Source: CAMCYM01 sp964405405 (lineage in GTDB: Bacteria; Bacteroidota; Bacteroidia; Flavobacteriales_D; Sanyastnellaceae). From it: a stretch of DNA of 48,494 nt. The DNA is taken from the NCBI GenBank assembly GCA_964405405.1, contig CAYONT010000011.1:1-48494 (forward strand), given 5' to 3'. How positions within the stretch are numbered: the stretch's first letter is position 1; the number at the start of each line of letters is the position of its first letter. The notes under the pieces are model-generated. The model was not told where the DNA came from and ran no database searches. It saw only the letters and a list, made by a program, of their open reading frames with translations. The position numbers and the translations under genes were made by a program. Of this stretch, positions 7,642 through 15,799 are shown piece after piece.

Positions 7642-9249
7642 TCAGCTGCCACCTTCCCAACGCCAGAGGTATTCTCGTCGCGCCATCTGCCAGAGGTGGA
7701 ACGCCCCCACATGTTGGCGCTGGGACTCAATCCACTGGTTTTCGCGTTGGATGAGGAGGAACAGCGAGCTTTCTCCCGCTTCGAAGAGGGTTCTTTCTCC
7801 ATCGAGCAGTTGTCGGGCCTGTTTTGCTGCGTCTCGGGTCAGGGAGGTGGCCTCCTGCCGCAGGGGCAGCCCGGCGTACTGGGCCCGGATGAGCTCATTC
7901 CAACGGCGGTTGGCATCCTGCTGTTCCCAGTTCCAGCGTTGCAGTTGGATGCTGGCCAAACGAACCCTAGCCCTCGCATCCCGCGTGAGCAAGGGGTAGG
8001 CGAACGTCACGCCCCATTGGTGGTTGTTGCCGGCGGGTCCCAAGGCGGGATTCCAGTCGGTTTGGGTGAGGGTTTGGCCTCCGATGAGGGCCGCAGCCCG
8101 CAGGGACAGTTGGGGTTTTGTCTGTTCGCGGGCGAGGGCGGCTTCGGTTTCGAGGAGGATGTGGCGGCCGTCGAAGCGCAGGGCGGCCGGGGTGCGGAGC
8201 CACTGGGGTTCAGGGTCGTCGGGTGCGGGGGGATTCGTTGGGTAGTCAGGGGCATTGTCCGGGGTCTCCGGTCTGAGGAGCAGGGGGTAGGGTCGCGCGC
8301 CGTCGGGCAAGGCGGCGGGTAGTCCCTGGGGGTCCCAGAGGTGGGCGGCCAGAGTGGCCTCCGCGCTCAGCAGGGCGGCGTGGGCCGCGTGTACTTGGGC
8401 GCGTCGCTGCAGGAGCAAGGCGCCCGCTTCGACCAGATCCAGCGCGGGTCGGTCACCCTGTTCGACTGAGGTTTGCAGGCCCTGCAGTCGTTCTTCTGCG
8501 AGCCGCTGGGCCTCCAGCGCCCAGGCATGAAGGTGCCAGTCCCGGTGCCAGTTCCAGTAGGCACGGGTCGCTTCGAGGAGGAGGTCGTTCACGCGCTGGA
8601 GGCGGGTTGCGGCGTGTAGCTGGCCCCATCCTTCCGCCTGCTCCAAGGCGGCGCGCCGGATGTCCATGGCCCAGCCCTGCCCGAGGTCGATTCGGACCCC
8701 GGCCCGCAGCACGCCGCCGTCGGGCGTGTAGCGCTCGGGGTTCATCTTGTCTCCCTGGGCGGCCCCATACCCGAGCTCCACGCCGACCGGACCCCGCAGC
8801 TCGGCCCGCAACGAAGCATCGCCCGCCGTGTAATACGTTGTCCCCCCCAGCGCCTTCGACCCCACCGTCCCCCCCGCTACGGGGTCGAACCCGCCCCGCG
8901 CCCGCATGAGAACGGCCTGCGCCTCATCGACATAGGTTTGGGCCTGAAGCGCCACGGGGTGATATCGAGCCACCAGGTCGAGGCATTGCGCTTCGGTGAA
9001 GATCGTTTCATTCGACCCCTCGCCCTGTTCCGCCGGTATACCCGCCGGACTCGAGGGGTCCCTTTGTGACCACGCCATGCTCGTTGTCAGCAGCCCCAAC
9101 ACGGCGAAGGTGCCGATAGCGGTCCCCCATCGGGTCAACTCGCGGGGGAGAAACGAAGTCTCCTTCCCGTCCCGGGTGAGGATTCCGTTGCGCCTGGCCC
9201 GCGCGGCCGGGGCAATGTTCCGGGGGGGAATCAGGACCGCGCGCATCAT
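7642..9249 (-). CDS. TolC-family outer-membrane efflux protein
   Basis: A 535-residue protein and the last gene of a minus-strand exporter operon; its ATG overlaps the stop of the HlyD-like gene by four bases. TolC proteins form a trimeric outer-membrane barrel plus a periplasmic helical tunnel. A signal-like hydrophobic stretch (FAVLGLLTTSMAWSQ) lies at ~47-62 after an unusually long Arg-rich N-terminus, so a downstream start may be used. The mature part starts with the family pattern FTEAQCLDLVARYHPVALQA. Long amphipathic helices rich in Ala, Leu, Gln and Arg follow, twice repeated around a central beta segment (e.g. QLSLRAAALIGGQTL). Arg-rich ends such as RRWNELIRAQY match the periplasmic tunnel. 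Cargo is unknown. Confidence 0.85.
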   Translation of the reverse strand: MMRAVLIPPRNIAPAARARRNGILTRDGKETSFLPRELTRWGTAIGTFAVLGLLTTSMAWSQRDPSSPAGIPAEQGEGSNETIFTEAQCLDLVARYHPVALQAQTYVDEAQAVLMRARGGFDPVAGGTVGSKALGGTTYYTAGDASLRAELRGPVGVELGYGAAQGDKMNPERYTPDGGVLRAGVRIDLGQGWAMDIRRAALEQAEGWGQLHAATRLQRVNDLLLEATRAYWNWHRDWHLHAWALEAQRLAEERLQGLQTSVEQGDRPALDLVEAGALLLQRRAQVHAAHAALLSAEATLAAHLWDPQGLPAALPDGARPYPLLLRPETPDNAPDYPTNPPAPDDPEPQWLRTPAALRFDGRHILLETEAALAREQTKPQLSLRAAALIGGQTLTQTDWNPALGPAGNNHQWGVTFAYPLLTRDARARVRLASIQLQRWNWEQQDANRRWNELIRAQYAGLPLRQEATSLTRDAAKQARQLLDGERTLFEAGESSLFLLIQRENQWIESQRQHVGAFHLWQMARREYLWRWEGGS

Positions 9250-10598
9250 GGCTTGGGCGTTGGGGATGTGGACGAGCCCGTGTACCGGTAGAAGTCCGGT
9301 GGGAACCCGTTCAGCTGACGCCAGATTTCGTAAGCCACCGGAACCTCATTGAGCAGGGCAATCCCCCGGGCCCCGCCGCCGGGACGGAGCGCTTCGGGCC
9401 AGGGATCATGGGGGGTTTCGGAGACCAACACACGGAATTTGCCATCGGGCGTAGCGGCGGGATCGATGGCGGTGATTTGGCCTGCAAACGTCCCAAAGGT
9501 GAAGCCCGGCCAGCCCGAAAACACCAGGGCAGGCCAACCGTCAAACAAGAACTGGACCTGCTGTCCCACCGCCAGAAGGGGCAGGTTCATCGGCGAGACA
9601 TACCACGCTACGGCGCGCTGCGTCATTTCGGGCACGATGGTCAGGACACGCTGCCCGGCGCTGACCATTTCCCCAAGGCCTGCGGGCAGGACTTCCATCA
9701 CCCGGCCCGACTGGGGCGCCAGGAGGTGGTACCACCCCATGCGCTGTTCCAGCGAGGCCAACTCGTTCAGCAACAGGGCGGCATCTCCGTCGGCTTCTGC
9801 CGCTGCCGCGAGGGCACCGAAGCGCTCGCTTTCGATCTTCGCAAGTTCTTCCCCATAGGTATTGGCCACGTTGTTGCGCGCCAGCCGGGCGTTGCTGGCG
9901 GCATTCGCACTGCGTTCCCAGTCGTTGCGGGCGGCGGTCTCGGCGGCGATGGCTTCTTGGCGGGCCATGCGCTTGGCTTCGACTTCGGTCAGGGACTTGA
10001 GTCCTTGCTTGAACAGCGTTTCCTGTCGGGTCCATTGGGCTTCTGCGACCGCGCGCTGGGCCTGGGCGGCGACCCATTCGAGGCTGTCGGATACTTGTTG
10101 CAGGCGCGCACGCTCCCACTCGTTCGCCGTGGTCTGCAGGGCGATGACTTGGGATGCGCGAACGGCTGCACTGCGTTCTGACAGGGCTTGGGCCTTGTCT
10201 CGGTAGGCTTGGGCCTTGGCGCGTTGGGCCTCCCATTTTTCGCGCTTTCGTGTCAACAGAGCGGGATCGACATAGGTGGCGTTGACTTCGGACAGCCGGA
10301 CCAAGGTGTCGCCGGCTTCCACCCAATCGCCTTCACGTACCCACCACTGCTCCACGCGTCCAGCGATGGTGGTCGGAATGGCCTGGGGTCGTTCTGTGGG
10401 GGCGAGGAGGGTGAGTTCACCATCCGCTTGGATGTTCTGGGTCCAAGGCAGCACGAGGATGGTCAGCACCGCTGCGAGCACCACCAAGAAGAGCCTGCGG
10501 GCCCAGCGGCCCACGTACCGGTTGCTCAGCATCCCGAAGGAACGGTAGCGATCGGTCGAAAATCGGCCCTCGATGGAGGTAGGGGAGAGGTTGAGCAT
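9246..10598 (-). CDS. HlyD-family periplasmic adaptor (membrane fusion protein)
   Basis: A 450-residue adaptor that would link the inner-membrane ABC protein to the TolC-like channel. Domains in order: a cytoplasmic N-terminus (~1-35), one membrane segment at ~36-52 (LFLVVLAAVLTILVLPW), the first half of a biotinyl-lipoyl-like domain (GRVEQWWVREGDWVEAGDTLV, ~78-100), and a long coiled coil at ~115-270 rich in Ala, Glu, Arg and Gln. The second lipoyl half (LLAPQSGRVMEVLPAGLGEMV) and a beta-barrel region to the C-terminus follow. The ATG overlaps the ABC gene stop by one base and the stop overlaps the tolC-like start by four, so translation is probably coupled. The lack of an RND or C39 peptidase partner suggests an ABC-driven exporter. 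Confidence 0.88.
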   Translation of the reverse strand: MLNLSPTSIEGRFSTDRYRSFGMLSNRYVGRWARRLFLVVLAAVLTILVLPWTQNIQADGELTLLAPTERPQAIPTTIAGRVEQWWVREGDWVEAGDTLVRLSEVNATYVDPALLTRKREKWEAQRAKAQAYRDKAQALSERSAAVRASQVIALQTTANEWERARLQQVSDSLEWVAAQAQRAVAEAQWTRQETLFKQGLKSLTEVEAKRMARQEAIAAETAARNDWERSANAASNARLARNNVANTYGEELAKIESERFGALAAAAEADGDAALLLNELASLEQRMGWYHLLAPQSGRVMEVLPAGLGEMVSAGQRVLTIVPEMTQRAVAWYVSPMNLPLLAVGQQVQFLFDGWPALVFSGWPGFTFGTFAGQITAIDPAATPDGKFRVLVSETPHDPWPEALRPGGGARGIALLNEVPVAYEIWRQLNGFPPDFYRYTGSSTSPTPKP

Positions 10599-12382
10599 CA
10601 GACTTGGGCGTTGGCGTTGGGAGCTTGGATGCGGCCGGCGGCTAGGTGGATGACCCGGTCACAGGCGCGCTGGATTTCGGGTTCGTTGGAAGCGATGACC
10701 AAGGTCCAACGGTGCTGGCGGTCACATAGGTAGGAGGCCAAACGCATCCGCTCCTCGGGAGATTGGGATTTCAGGGGCTGATCAAGAACCAACAGATGTG
10801 GCCGGGCCGCGATGGCCCGAGCTAAGAAAATGCGCCGGATGGCCGAGGAAGGTAAGCCCATGCCGCCGGTTTCGAGCCACGTGTCATACCCCTGGGGCCA
10901 AGCCGCGACCAGGGCGTCCAGTCCCACCGATTGGGCCGCCCATTGGACGGCGGCGAAGTCCACGCCCGGGCGACCCAGTGCGATGTTTTCCGCAACCGTT
11001 CCGTGGAAGATGACTTCGTCCTCCAATGCGTCGCCGATGTGCGATCGCAAGGCGCAGCCATCGATGTTGCCCACCGGGATGCCATTCACGAGCCGGATGC
11101 CACTGGCTCCATCGTCTAGGCCGGCCATCAGCCGAAGGAGTGCCGACTTCCCGCTGCCCGTGGGCCCGGAGACGCAGACCCGTTCCCCGGGGGCAATGTC
11201 CAGGTCGATGCCGGACAGCACCCCTTTGTCCCCGGCGGCCCAGCCCTCCAGGGAGACCCCCCGGAAGCTGAGGCCCCACCCCTTGTCTGAAAGCCCAGAC
11301 CGCTGAATGTCCTCCAAGCCCACACCATCTTGTTCAGGTTCGAGGGGCAGATCGGTCACCTGGGCGATTTTTTCCACCGCCGTGAGGATGTCATAGATGG
11401 GCTCCATGGTCAGGATGAGCTTCTCGGCTGAGTTCATCGTGAGGATGATGATGATTTCGGAGGCTACGAATTGGCCTACATTGATCTGATTCTCAATGAC
11501 GAGATAGCCTCCAATGGCCAGCAATCCGGCTGTGATGAGGCCCTTGAATGCGACGATGTGGCCGTACTGCAGCACGAGGACGCGGAAATGGGCCTTCCGA
11601 GCAGAGAGGTACTCCGTCACGAGGTCGTCGGTTCGGCGCAGGGGCAGGTCCGTGGTGCCTGCCAGCTTGAACGTACGCATGCCACGGGCCAAATCTTCCA
11701 ACCAATGGGCCATGGCGTACTTCCACTTGCTCTCTTCCAGACTGGAGGCCAGCCCCCACTTGCCAGTGTACAAAAAGATGGCGGTGAGCAAGGAGAACAA
11801 CGCCAGTCCGAAGAAGATGAAGACCGGGTGGTAGAAAGACAACAAAATGAGCCCGAAGAGAATTTGCAGGGCGGAGGAGGAGAAGTCGAGAAGCAACTTC
11901 GACAGCCCTTTCTGGACATTGAGGATGTCGAAGAAGCGGTTGACGAGTTCCGGGGTGTAGATGCCGCGTGTGGCCCTCCCATCTAGCCGGGGAATGCGGT
12001 ACGCAAACTCGAATGCCGCCCGGGTGAACATGCGCTGCTGGAGCACCTCGGTGATGGAGAGTTGAACCACTTGCAGGACCCCGGAAAGCCAAACCCCGAG
12101 TGTGACCACGGTTGTCAGGATGATCCAGCTGCTGCTCACCCGCTCGGCCAGCACCAGCCCGATGATGGCCTGCACCCCGAGGGGCAGGGACAGGGCTACG
12201 AGCCCGTTGAAAATGGCGTAGCCATATACATACAGGATGTCACGGCGATCGCGGGACAGCAGGCGCATGAGGCGCCGCAGGGGTCGGGGATCTTGGGCCA
12301 AGGGGTTCGTTTTAAGCGTTTGTTTCTTCGTGTACGATGCCGGCCACGAGCCGCCGCAGGAAGTCGGCCAGCTCCGCTGCAC
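10598..12382 (-). CDS. ABC exporter (membrane plus nucleotide-binding domain) with divergent ATPase motifs
   Basis: A 594-residue fused ABC protein. The membrane domain (about residues 40-330) has six predicted helices, starting near DILYVYGYAIFNGLVAL. The nucleotide-binding domain keeps Walker A (GPTGSGKS, ~406-413) but is otherwise unusual. The Walker B aspartate is followed by Gln rather than the catalytic Glu (LLVLDQP, codons at 10783-10778). The signature LSGGQ is replaced by LPSSA. The switch His is Asn (IASNE, codon 10687-10685). No Gln is seen at the Q-loop (DALEDEVIF), and the SALD D-loop is absent. From memory, related Bacteroidota proteins share some of these changes, so this may be a subfamily trait. 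The start at 12382 overlaps the TetR gene by 71 bp; a downstream start, up to ATG 12268, is possible. HlyD- and TolC-like genes follow directly. Confidence 0.85.
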   Translation of the reverse strand: MQRSWPTSCGGSWPASYTKKQTLKTNPLAQDPRPLRRLMRLLSRDRRDILYVYGYAIFNGLVALSLPLGVQAIIGLVLAERVSSSWIILTTVVTLGVWLSGVLQVVQLSITEVLQQRMFTRAAFEFAYRIPRLDGRATRGIYTPELVNRFFDILNVQKGLSKLLLDFSSSALQILFGLILLSFYHPVFIFFGLALFSLLTAIFLYTGKWGLASSLEESKWKYAMAHWLEDLARGMRTFKLAGTTDLPLRRTDDLVTEYLSARKAHFRVLVLQYGHIVAFKGLITAGLLAIGGYLVIENQINVGQFVASEIIIILTMNSAEKLILTMEPIYDILTAVEKIAQVTDLPLEPEQDGVGLEDIQRSGLSDKGWGLSFRGVSLEGWAAGDKGVLSGIDLDIAPGERVCVSGPTGSGKSALLRLMAGLDDGASGIRLVNGIPVGNIDGCALRSHIGDALEDEVIFHGTVAENIALGRPGVDFAAVQWAAQSVGLDALVAAWPQGYDTWLETGGMGLPSSAIRRIFLARAIAARPHLLVLDQPLKSQSPEERMRLASYLCDRQHRWTLVIASNEPEIQRACDRVIHLAAGRIQAPNANAQV

Positions 12383-13013
12383 CTGCGCCGGGTTCCGTTT
12401 CCGAACCGGTGGGCAAGTCGGTCAACCTCGGCAGATGTCGTTGGAAGTATGGCTGCACCATGCTGGCCTCCACCACGGTGCTGGCGAGCATCCGCGGGTA
12501 CGGAAACCCCGGTGCCAAGTCTGCGATGATCAGGGCCAGGTGGGCGCAGAACCGCTTGTAGCCCAGGAACAGGCCCTCTTGGTTCTCGGCATCGACTTCC
12601 TTTGTCAGGTATGCCTTGGGAAACTCCGCCACCATGATCCGCTGCAGCGTAGGACCATGCACCCCGGGCAAGGGGGTCTCTTCCGGTGCGGGGGCGGTCA
12701 GCAGTTCCAGGGCGAAAGCGAGTTTGGCCTGAGGCCCGTGCAACCGTGCGATTCCGCTGATGAGACGCATTTCCTGCCAACCCCACCACGCCGTGCTCAG
12801 GTAGAGCAGCATGCGATGCTTGTTCTCGAAGTACCGGTAAACGGTGGGCTCTGTCGATGCCATGCGTTCGGCCAGTTTCCGAAAGGTGAAGTGCTCCAAC
12901 CCCAGCGTATCCAGCAAGGCGCTGCCATGGGATAAGATCTTGATGCCCAGCTCACTGCGTGTTGGGTCCTTCACATACAGTCCTTGATGCAAGGCCAAAT
13001 TGAATCCATCCAT
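12312..13013 (-). CDS. TetR/AcrR-family transcriptional regulator
   Basis: A 233-residue regulator and the first gene of the exporter operon. The N-terminal DNA-binding domain is at ~20-70, with the helix-turn-helix FTFRKLAERMASTEPTVYRYF followed by ENKHRMLLYL, a typical TetR arrangement. The C-terminal two thirds are helical and would form the ligand and dimer domain, with no recognised ligand class. An 8-bp inverted repeat lies 29 bp upstream of its start (13042-13062), a likely operator for autoregulation. The overlap with the following ABC gene implies cotranscription, so the regulator probably controls export in response to a small molecule. Confidence 0.88.
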   Translation of the reverse strand: MDGFNLALHQGLYVKDPTRSELGIKILSHGSALLDTLGLEHFTFRKLAERMASTEPTVYRYFENKHRMLLYLSTAWWGWQEMRLISGIARLHGPQAKLAFALELLTAPAPEETPLPGVHGPTLQRIMVAEFPKAYLTKEVDAENQEGLFLGYKRFCAHLALIIADLAPGFPYPRMLASTVVEASMVQPYFQRHLPRLTDLPTGSETEPGAGAAELADFLRRLVAGIVHEETNA

Positions 13014-13041
13014 GATAGGAAGCGTAGTAGCTCCCTACAAA

Positions 13042-13062
13042 AATGATAGTTTTGCTATCATT
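13042..13062. promoter_or_regulatory. Inverted repeat, candidate TetR operator
   Basis: AATGATAG and CTATCATT form perfect 8-bp arms around a 5-nt spacer. The site lies between the divergent TetR gene (start 13013, minus) and the DMT-type gene (start 13127, plus), the expected place for an operator of a TetR repressor. There is no T-run, so a terminator is unlikely. Confidence 0.6.
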
Positions 13063-13126
13063 GTTCATGAGTGGAACTCACAAAAACTCCCAACTTCGGG
13101 CGGATGGATTCTACGAACTTTGTGTC

Positions 13127-13501
13127 ATGCGGTATTTCGTCCCGGTTTTGTTGCTGTTGGCGGCGAATGTTTTCATGACGTTCGCATGGTACGGGCATTT
13201 GAAATGGGTGCCCAGCCAGGGTGCGGGTTGGCGTGTCTTCCTCACTGCCGTGCTGCTGAGTTGGGGTTTGGCCTTTTTCGAATACACCCTGCAGGTACCG
13301 GCGAACCGGCTGGGTTTCCAGGGCAACGGAGGGCCGTTCTCGCTGCTCCAACTCAAGGTTCTGCAGGAGGTGGTGACCTTGGTGGTGTTTCTCGCTGTCA
13401 GTAGGTGGTGGTTCAAGGCCGCCCCGCTGGGCCCGAATCAGTGGTTGGGGTTGCTTTTTTTGGTCGCTGCCGTGTACTTCGTATTCCGTGATTCCGCGTG
13501 A
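13127..13501 (+). CDS. DMT-family small membrane protein (DUF486-like)
   Basis: A 124-residue protein with four hydrophobic segments, matching the compact DUF486/DMT family: PVLLLLAANVFMTFAWYGHLKW at the N-terminus, then FLTAVLLSWGLAFFEYTLQVPANR, LKVLQEVVTLVVFLAVS and LLFLVAAVYFVF. The start at 13127 is preferred because the family begins immediately before the first helix; in-frame ATGs upstream add a non-conserved stretch. Family members resemble half-size drug/metabolite transporters, but the substrate is unknown. The gene is divergent from the TetR-exporter operon and shares its operator region, so it may also be TetR controlled. A weak -7-like element GAACTTTG ends 4 nt before the ATG. 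Confidence 0.82.
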   Translation: MRYFVPVLLLLAANVFMTFAWYGHLKWVPSQGAGWRVFLTAVLLSWGLAFFEYTLQVPANRLGFQGNGGPFSLLQLKVLQEVVTLVVFLAVSRWWFKAAPLGPNQWLGLLFLVAAVYFVFRDSA

Positions 13502-13543
13502 CCTGGGACTTCAGGATGCCCTGGGAGAAATAACATCGAATTT

Positions 13544-13573
13544 TTGGAGTTGCGGAGCCTCGCCCTACATTTG
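13544..13573 (+). promoter_or_regulatory. Bacteroidota promoter for the exbB operon
   Basis: A perfect -7 element TACATTTG (13566-13573) is preceded by TTG at 13544-13546 with 19 bp between them, matching the TTG-N19-TAnnTTTG pattern of the Bacteroidota housekeeping sigma factor. Transcription would start near 13578, giving a leader of about 44 nt before the exbB ATG at 13622. Confidence 0.65.
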
Positions 13574-13621
13574 CGCCGTCTGTGCTGAAAAATTGACTAG
13601 CAACACACCAACCTGATTCCC

Positions 13622-14494
13622 ATGAAGAAGTTGTTTGCCCTCCTCGCCCTGGCAGGGCTGGTTTTGGTCAGCGCCCCCGAAGTGGCCTGGTCCCAGGATT
13701 CACCTACCTCCAATGCCGTTGCTGCGGACGCAGCGGGTGCAGTGGATACCACGGCTACGGATACCACAGCTGTGGCAGGTGAAGCATCGGCTGAAGCACC
13801 GACTGAGGCAGAGGAGTCTCGGGAAGTGGTGAGTTTCCACCAAGAGGTCAAGCGTTTGTTCATCGAGGGTGGAGCCATGTTCATGTCCTTCGTCTTGATC
13901 TGTTTGATTCTGGGTCTTGCCCTCGCGATCGAGCGCATCATCTACTTGAATATGGCGACCACGAACACGTCGAAACTCGTGGACGGCATTGAGAAGGCCT
14001 TGGGCAAGGGGGGATTGAACGCTGCCAAGGAAGTTTGCCGGAACACGCGAGGTCCTGTTGCGTCCATCTTCTACCAAGGTCTGGATCGTTCCTCAGGGTC
14101 TTATGAGGAGGTGGCCAAGGCTGTTGAGGACTACGGTTCCGTGGAGGCATCCAAATTGGAGCGCGGGCTGAGCTGGATTTCTTTGTTCATCGCCTTGGCC
14201 CCCATGTTGGGTTTCATGGGTACCGTTATCGGGATGATCTCGGCATTCGATAAGATTGCGGAAGCCAATACGATCAATGCTTCGATTGTAGCAGGGGGCA
14301 TCAAGGTGGCTTTGATTACCACCGTCGGTGGTTTGATTGTCGCGATGATTTTGCAGGTCTTCTACAACTACATTCTGTCAAAAATTGACAGCATCGTTCT
14401 GGACATGGAAGAAGCTTCCATGGATTTGGTCGATTTGTTGTACAAGCACAACCTGCAAGGCGGAGGCAAGGCAGGTGCGGCTGACAAGCACTGA
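13622..14494 (+). CDS. exbB: ExbB/TolQ/MotA-family proton channel subunit
   Basis: A 290-residue subunit of an inner-membrane proton channel that energises TonB-type systems. It has a cleavable-looking signal sequence (MKKLFALLALAGLVLVSAP, cut near AWSQ), an acidic Ala/Thr-rich periplasmic linker to ~residue 75, then three membrane segments: FMSFVLICLILGLALAIERI, the pair-forming LFIALAPMLGFMGTVIGMI with the family signature, and VALITTVGGLIVAMILQVFY. The extra N-terminal signal region is common in Bacteroidota ExbB. It is first in a four-gene operon with an unknown membrane protein and two ExbD genes. A clear promoter lies upstream. The energised partner could include the TonB receptor in this window, but no TonB gene is present. 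Confidence 0.93.
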   Translation: MKKLFALLALAGLVLVSAPEVAWSQDSPTSNAVAADAAGAVDTTATDTTAVAGEASAEAPTEAEESREVVSFHQEVKRLFIEGGAMFMSFVLICLILGLALAIERIIYLNMATTNTSKLVDGIEKALGKGGLNAAKEVCRNTRGPVASIFYQGLDRSSGSYEEVAKAVEDYGSVEASKLERGLSWISLFIALAPMLGFMGTVIGMISAFDKIAEANTINASIVAGGIKVALITTVGGLIVAMILQVFYNYILSKIDSIVLDMEEASMDLVDLLYKHNLQGGGKAGAADKH

Positions 14495-14501
14495 ATGCGC
14501 C

Positions 14502-14966
14502 ATGGTTGAGAAAATCATTCGGATGGGGCTTCCGGCCCTGCGGATTGGCATCATTGTCTTGGGGGTGGTGCTAACCTTGCTGATTGTGCAGAACTCTGGA
14601 GCAGATGAGTCGGTGGTTGAAGGGGAGGCTCGTTATGGGGGAAAGCTGGATTTGCTGCTGAACATGGTCTATGCAGTGGGCATTGCTGCCGCAGCGGCAG
14701 CGGTGCTTTTCGGCATCGGACATTTTTTGATGAATGTTCGTCAGCGGATGGCAACACTGGTGGGAATCATTGTGTTCGCCGTTCTGGGCTTGGTCGGTTT
14801 CTACGGACTTCAGGATCCCATCTCGGAGCCTTATGAACTGGCGGGATTGATGGTCACGCCCCAAGACGAGTTCATCGCGGGTGGGGGATTGTACTTTGTG
14901 TACTTGCTGGGCGCACTTTCCCTGTTGGCCATTGTTTTTGCTGAAGTATCGCGTCTGTTCAAGTAA
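14502..14966 (+). CDS. Conserved-position membrane protein between ExbB and ExbD
   Basis: A 154-residue protein starting 7 bp after exbB, with four likely membrane segments: LRIGIIVLGVVLTLLIV, MVYAVGIAAAAAAVLFGIGHFL, LVGIIVFAVLGLVGFYG and LYFVYLLGALSLLAIVFAEV. I do not recognise a named family. From memory, similar short membrane proteins occur between exbB and exbD in other Bacteroidota, which would suggest an accessory subunit of the proton channel. The GLQDP segment and the acidic loop between helices three and four would face one side of the membrane. Function is not assigned. Confidence 0.75.
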   Translation: MVEKIIRMGLPALRIGIIVLGVVLTLLIVQNSGADESVVEGEARYGGKLDLLLNMVYAVGIAAAAAAVLFGIGHFLMNVRQRMATLVGIIVFAVLGLVGFYGLQDPISEPYELAGLMVTPQDEFIAGGGLYFVYLLGALSLLAIVFAEVSRLFK

Positions 14967-14971
14967 GACCC

Positions 14972-15793
14972 ATGGCACGCCGAGAACTCCAAGAAATCAA
15001 TGCAGGGTCCATGGCGGACATTGCATTCCTGTTGCTGATTTTTTGGTTGGTGACCACCACCATCGATTCGGACGAGGGAATCAAGCGACAGTTGCCCCCT
15101 CCGGTCCCTCCTGACGTAGATGTTCCGCAAGCCAAGGAACAGAACATCTTCAACGTGAAGGTGAACTTTCTGGACTTGTTGTTGGTGGAAGGAGAGCCTC
15201 TTGACTTGGAGGATTTGAAGAACAAGGCAAAGAACTTCCTCATTGCAACAGGGGATGGTTTGATGTCTCACAACGTCGGCCGGGAGGTTGTGCCTGCCAA
15301 CCGGGAGATGGTGATGGTGACCACTTCTGGTGGAAAGGTCAACGGGGCTTTCCCGGAAAGGATTTGGGTCAGAAAGTCTGAGGTCAATGCCAAGGTGGCA
15401 GAGTACAAATCTTTGGTCGCTTCTGCATCGGACGAGGACCGCAAAGCCTACCAAGCGGTCCTGGATGTTTGGTTGGAAAAGCAAATTGCCATCGAAATGT
15501 TGGGCGGGGATTTCAAGGAATTGCCGGCATCGGCCATGATTTCCATGCAGAACGACAACAACACATCTTACGACATTTACATCCAGGTACAGAATGAGCT
15601 GCAGTCAGCTGTCAATGAATTGAGGGACGAATTGGCGATGGCCAAGTTTGGACAAACCTTCAAGGAGATTGAGGATGCATTTGATCGGAATTCTCAAGAT
15701 GAGGGACTGCTCAACAAAATCACGGCCATTCGTTCGGTCTATCCGCAGCGTATTTCCGAAGCAGAACCCCGGGAAGGTTCAACCTATTACTGA
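14972..15793 (+). CDS. exbD: ExbD/TolR-family protein, long form
   Basis: A 273-residue ExbD. It begins with a short cytoplasmic segment (RRELQEINAGSMADIAF) and a single membrane helix (FLLLIFWLVTTTI). The family Asp just before the helix is present (Asp in SMADIAF), the residue used for proton transfer in ExbD/TolR. The periplasmic part is longer than the usual ~140-residue form; it contains the ordinary ExbD fold plus an insertion with helical, charged segments up to residue 273. It begins 5 bp after the unknown membrane protein and 6 bp before a second, short ExbD. Two ExbD forms suggest a heteromeric channel. Confidence 0.88.
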   Translation: MARRELQEINAGSMADIAFLLLIFWLVTTTIDSDEGIKRQLPPPVPPDVDVPQAKEQNIFNVKVNFLDLLLVEGEPLDLEDLKNKAKNFLIATGDGLMSHNVGREVVPANREMVMVTTSGGKVNGAFPERIWVRKSEVNAKVAEYKSLVASASDEDRKAYQAVLDVWLEKQIAIEMLGGDFKELPASAMISMQNDNNTSYDIYIQVQNELQSAVNELRDELAMAKFGQTFKEIEDAFDRNSQDEGLLNKITAIRSVYPQRISEAEPREGSTYY

Positions 15794-15799
15794 CCTGTC

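Noticed and set aside
13042..13062. Terminator
   Set aside because: The inverted repeat lacks a T-run on either side and sits between divergent promoters, so an operator fits better.
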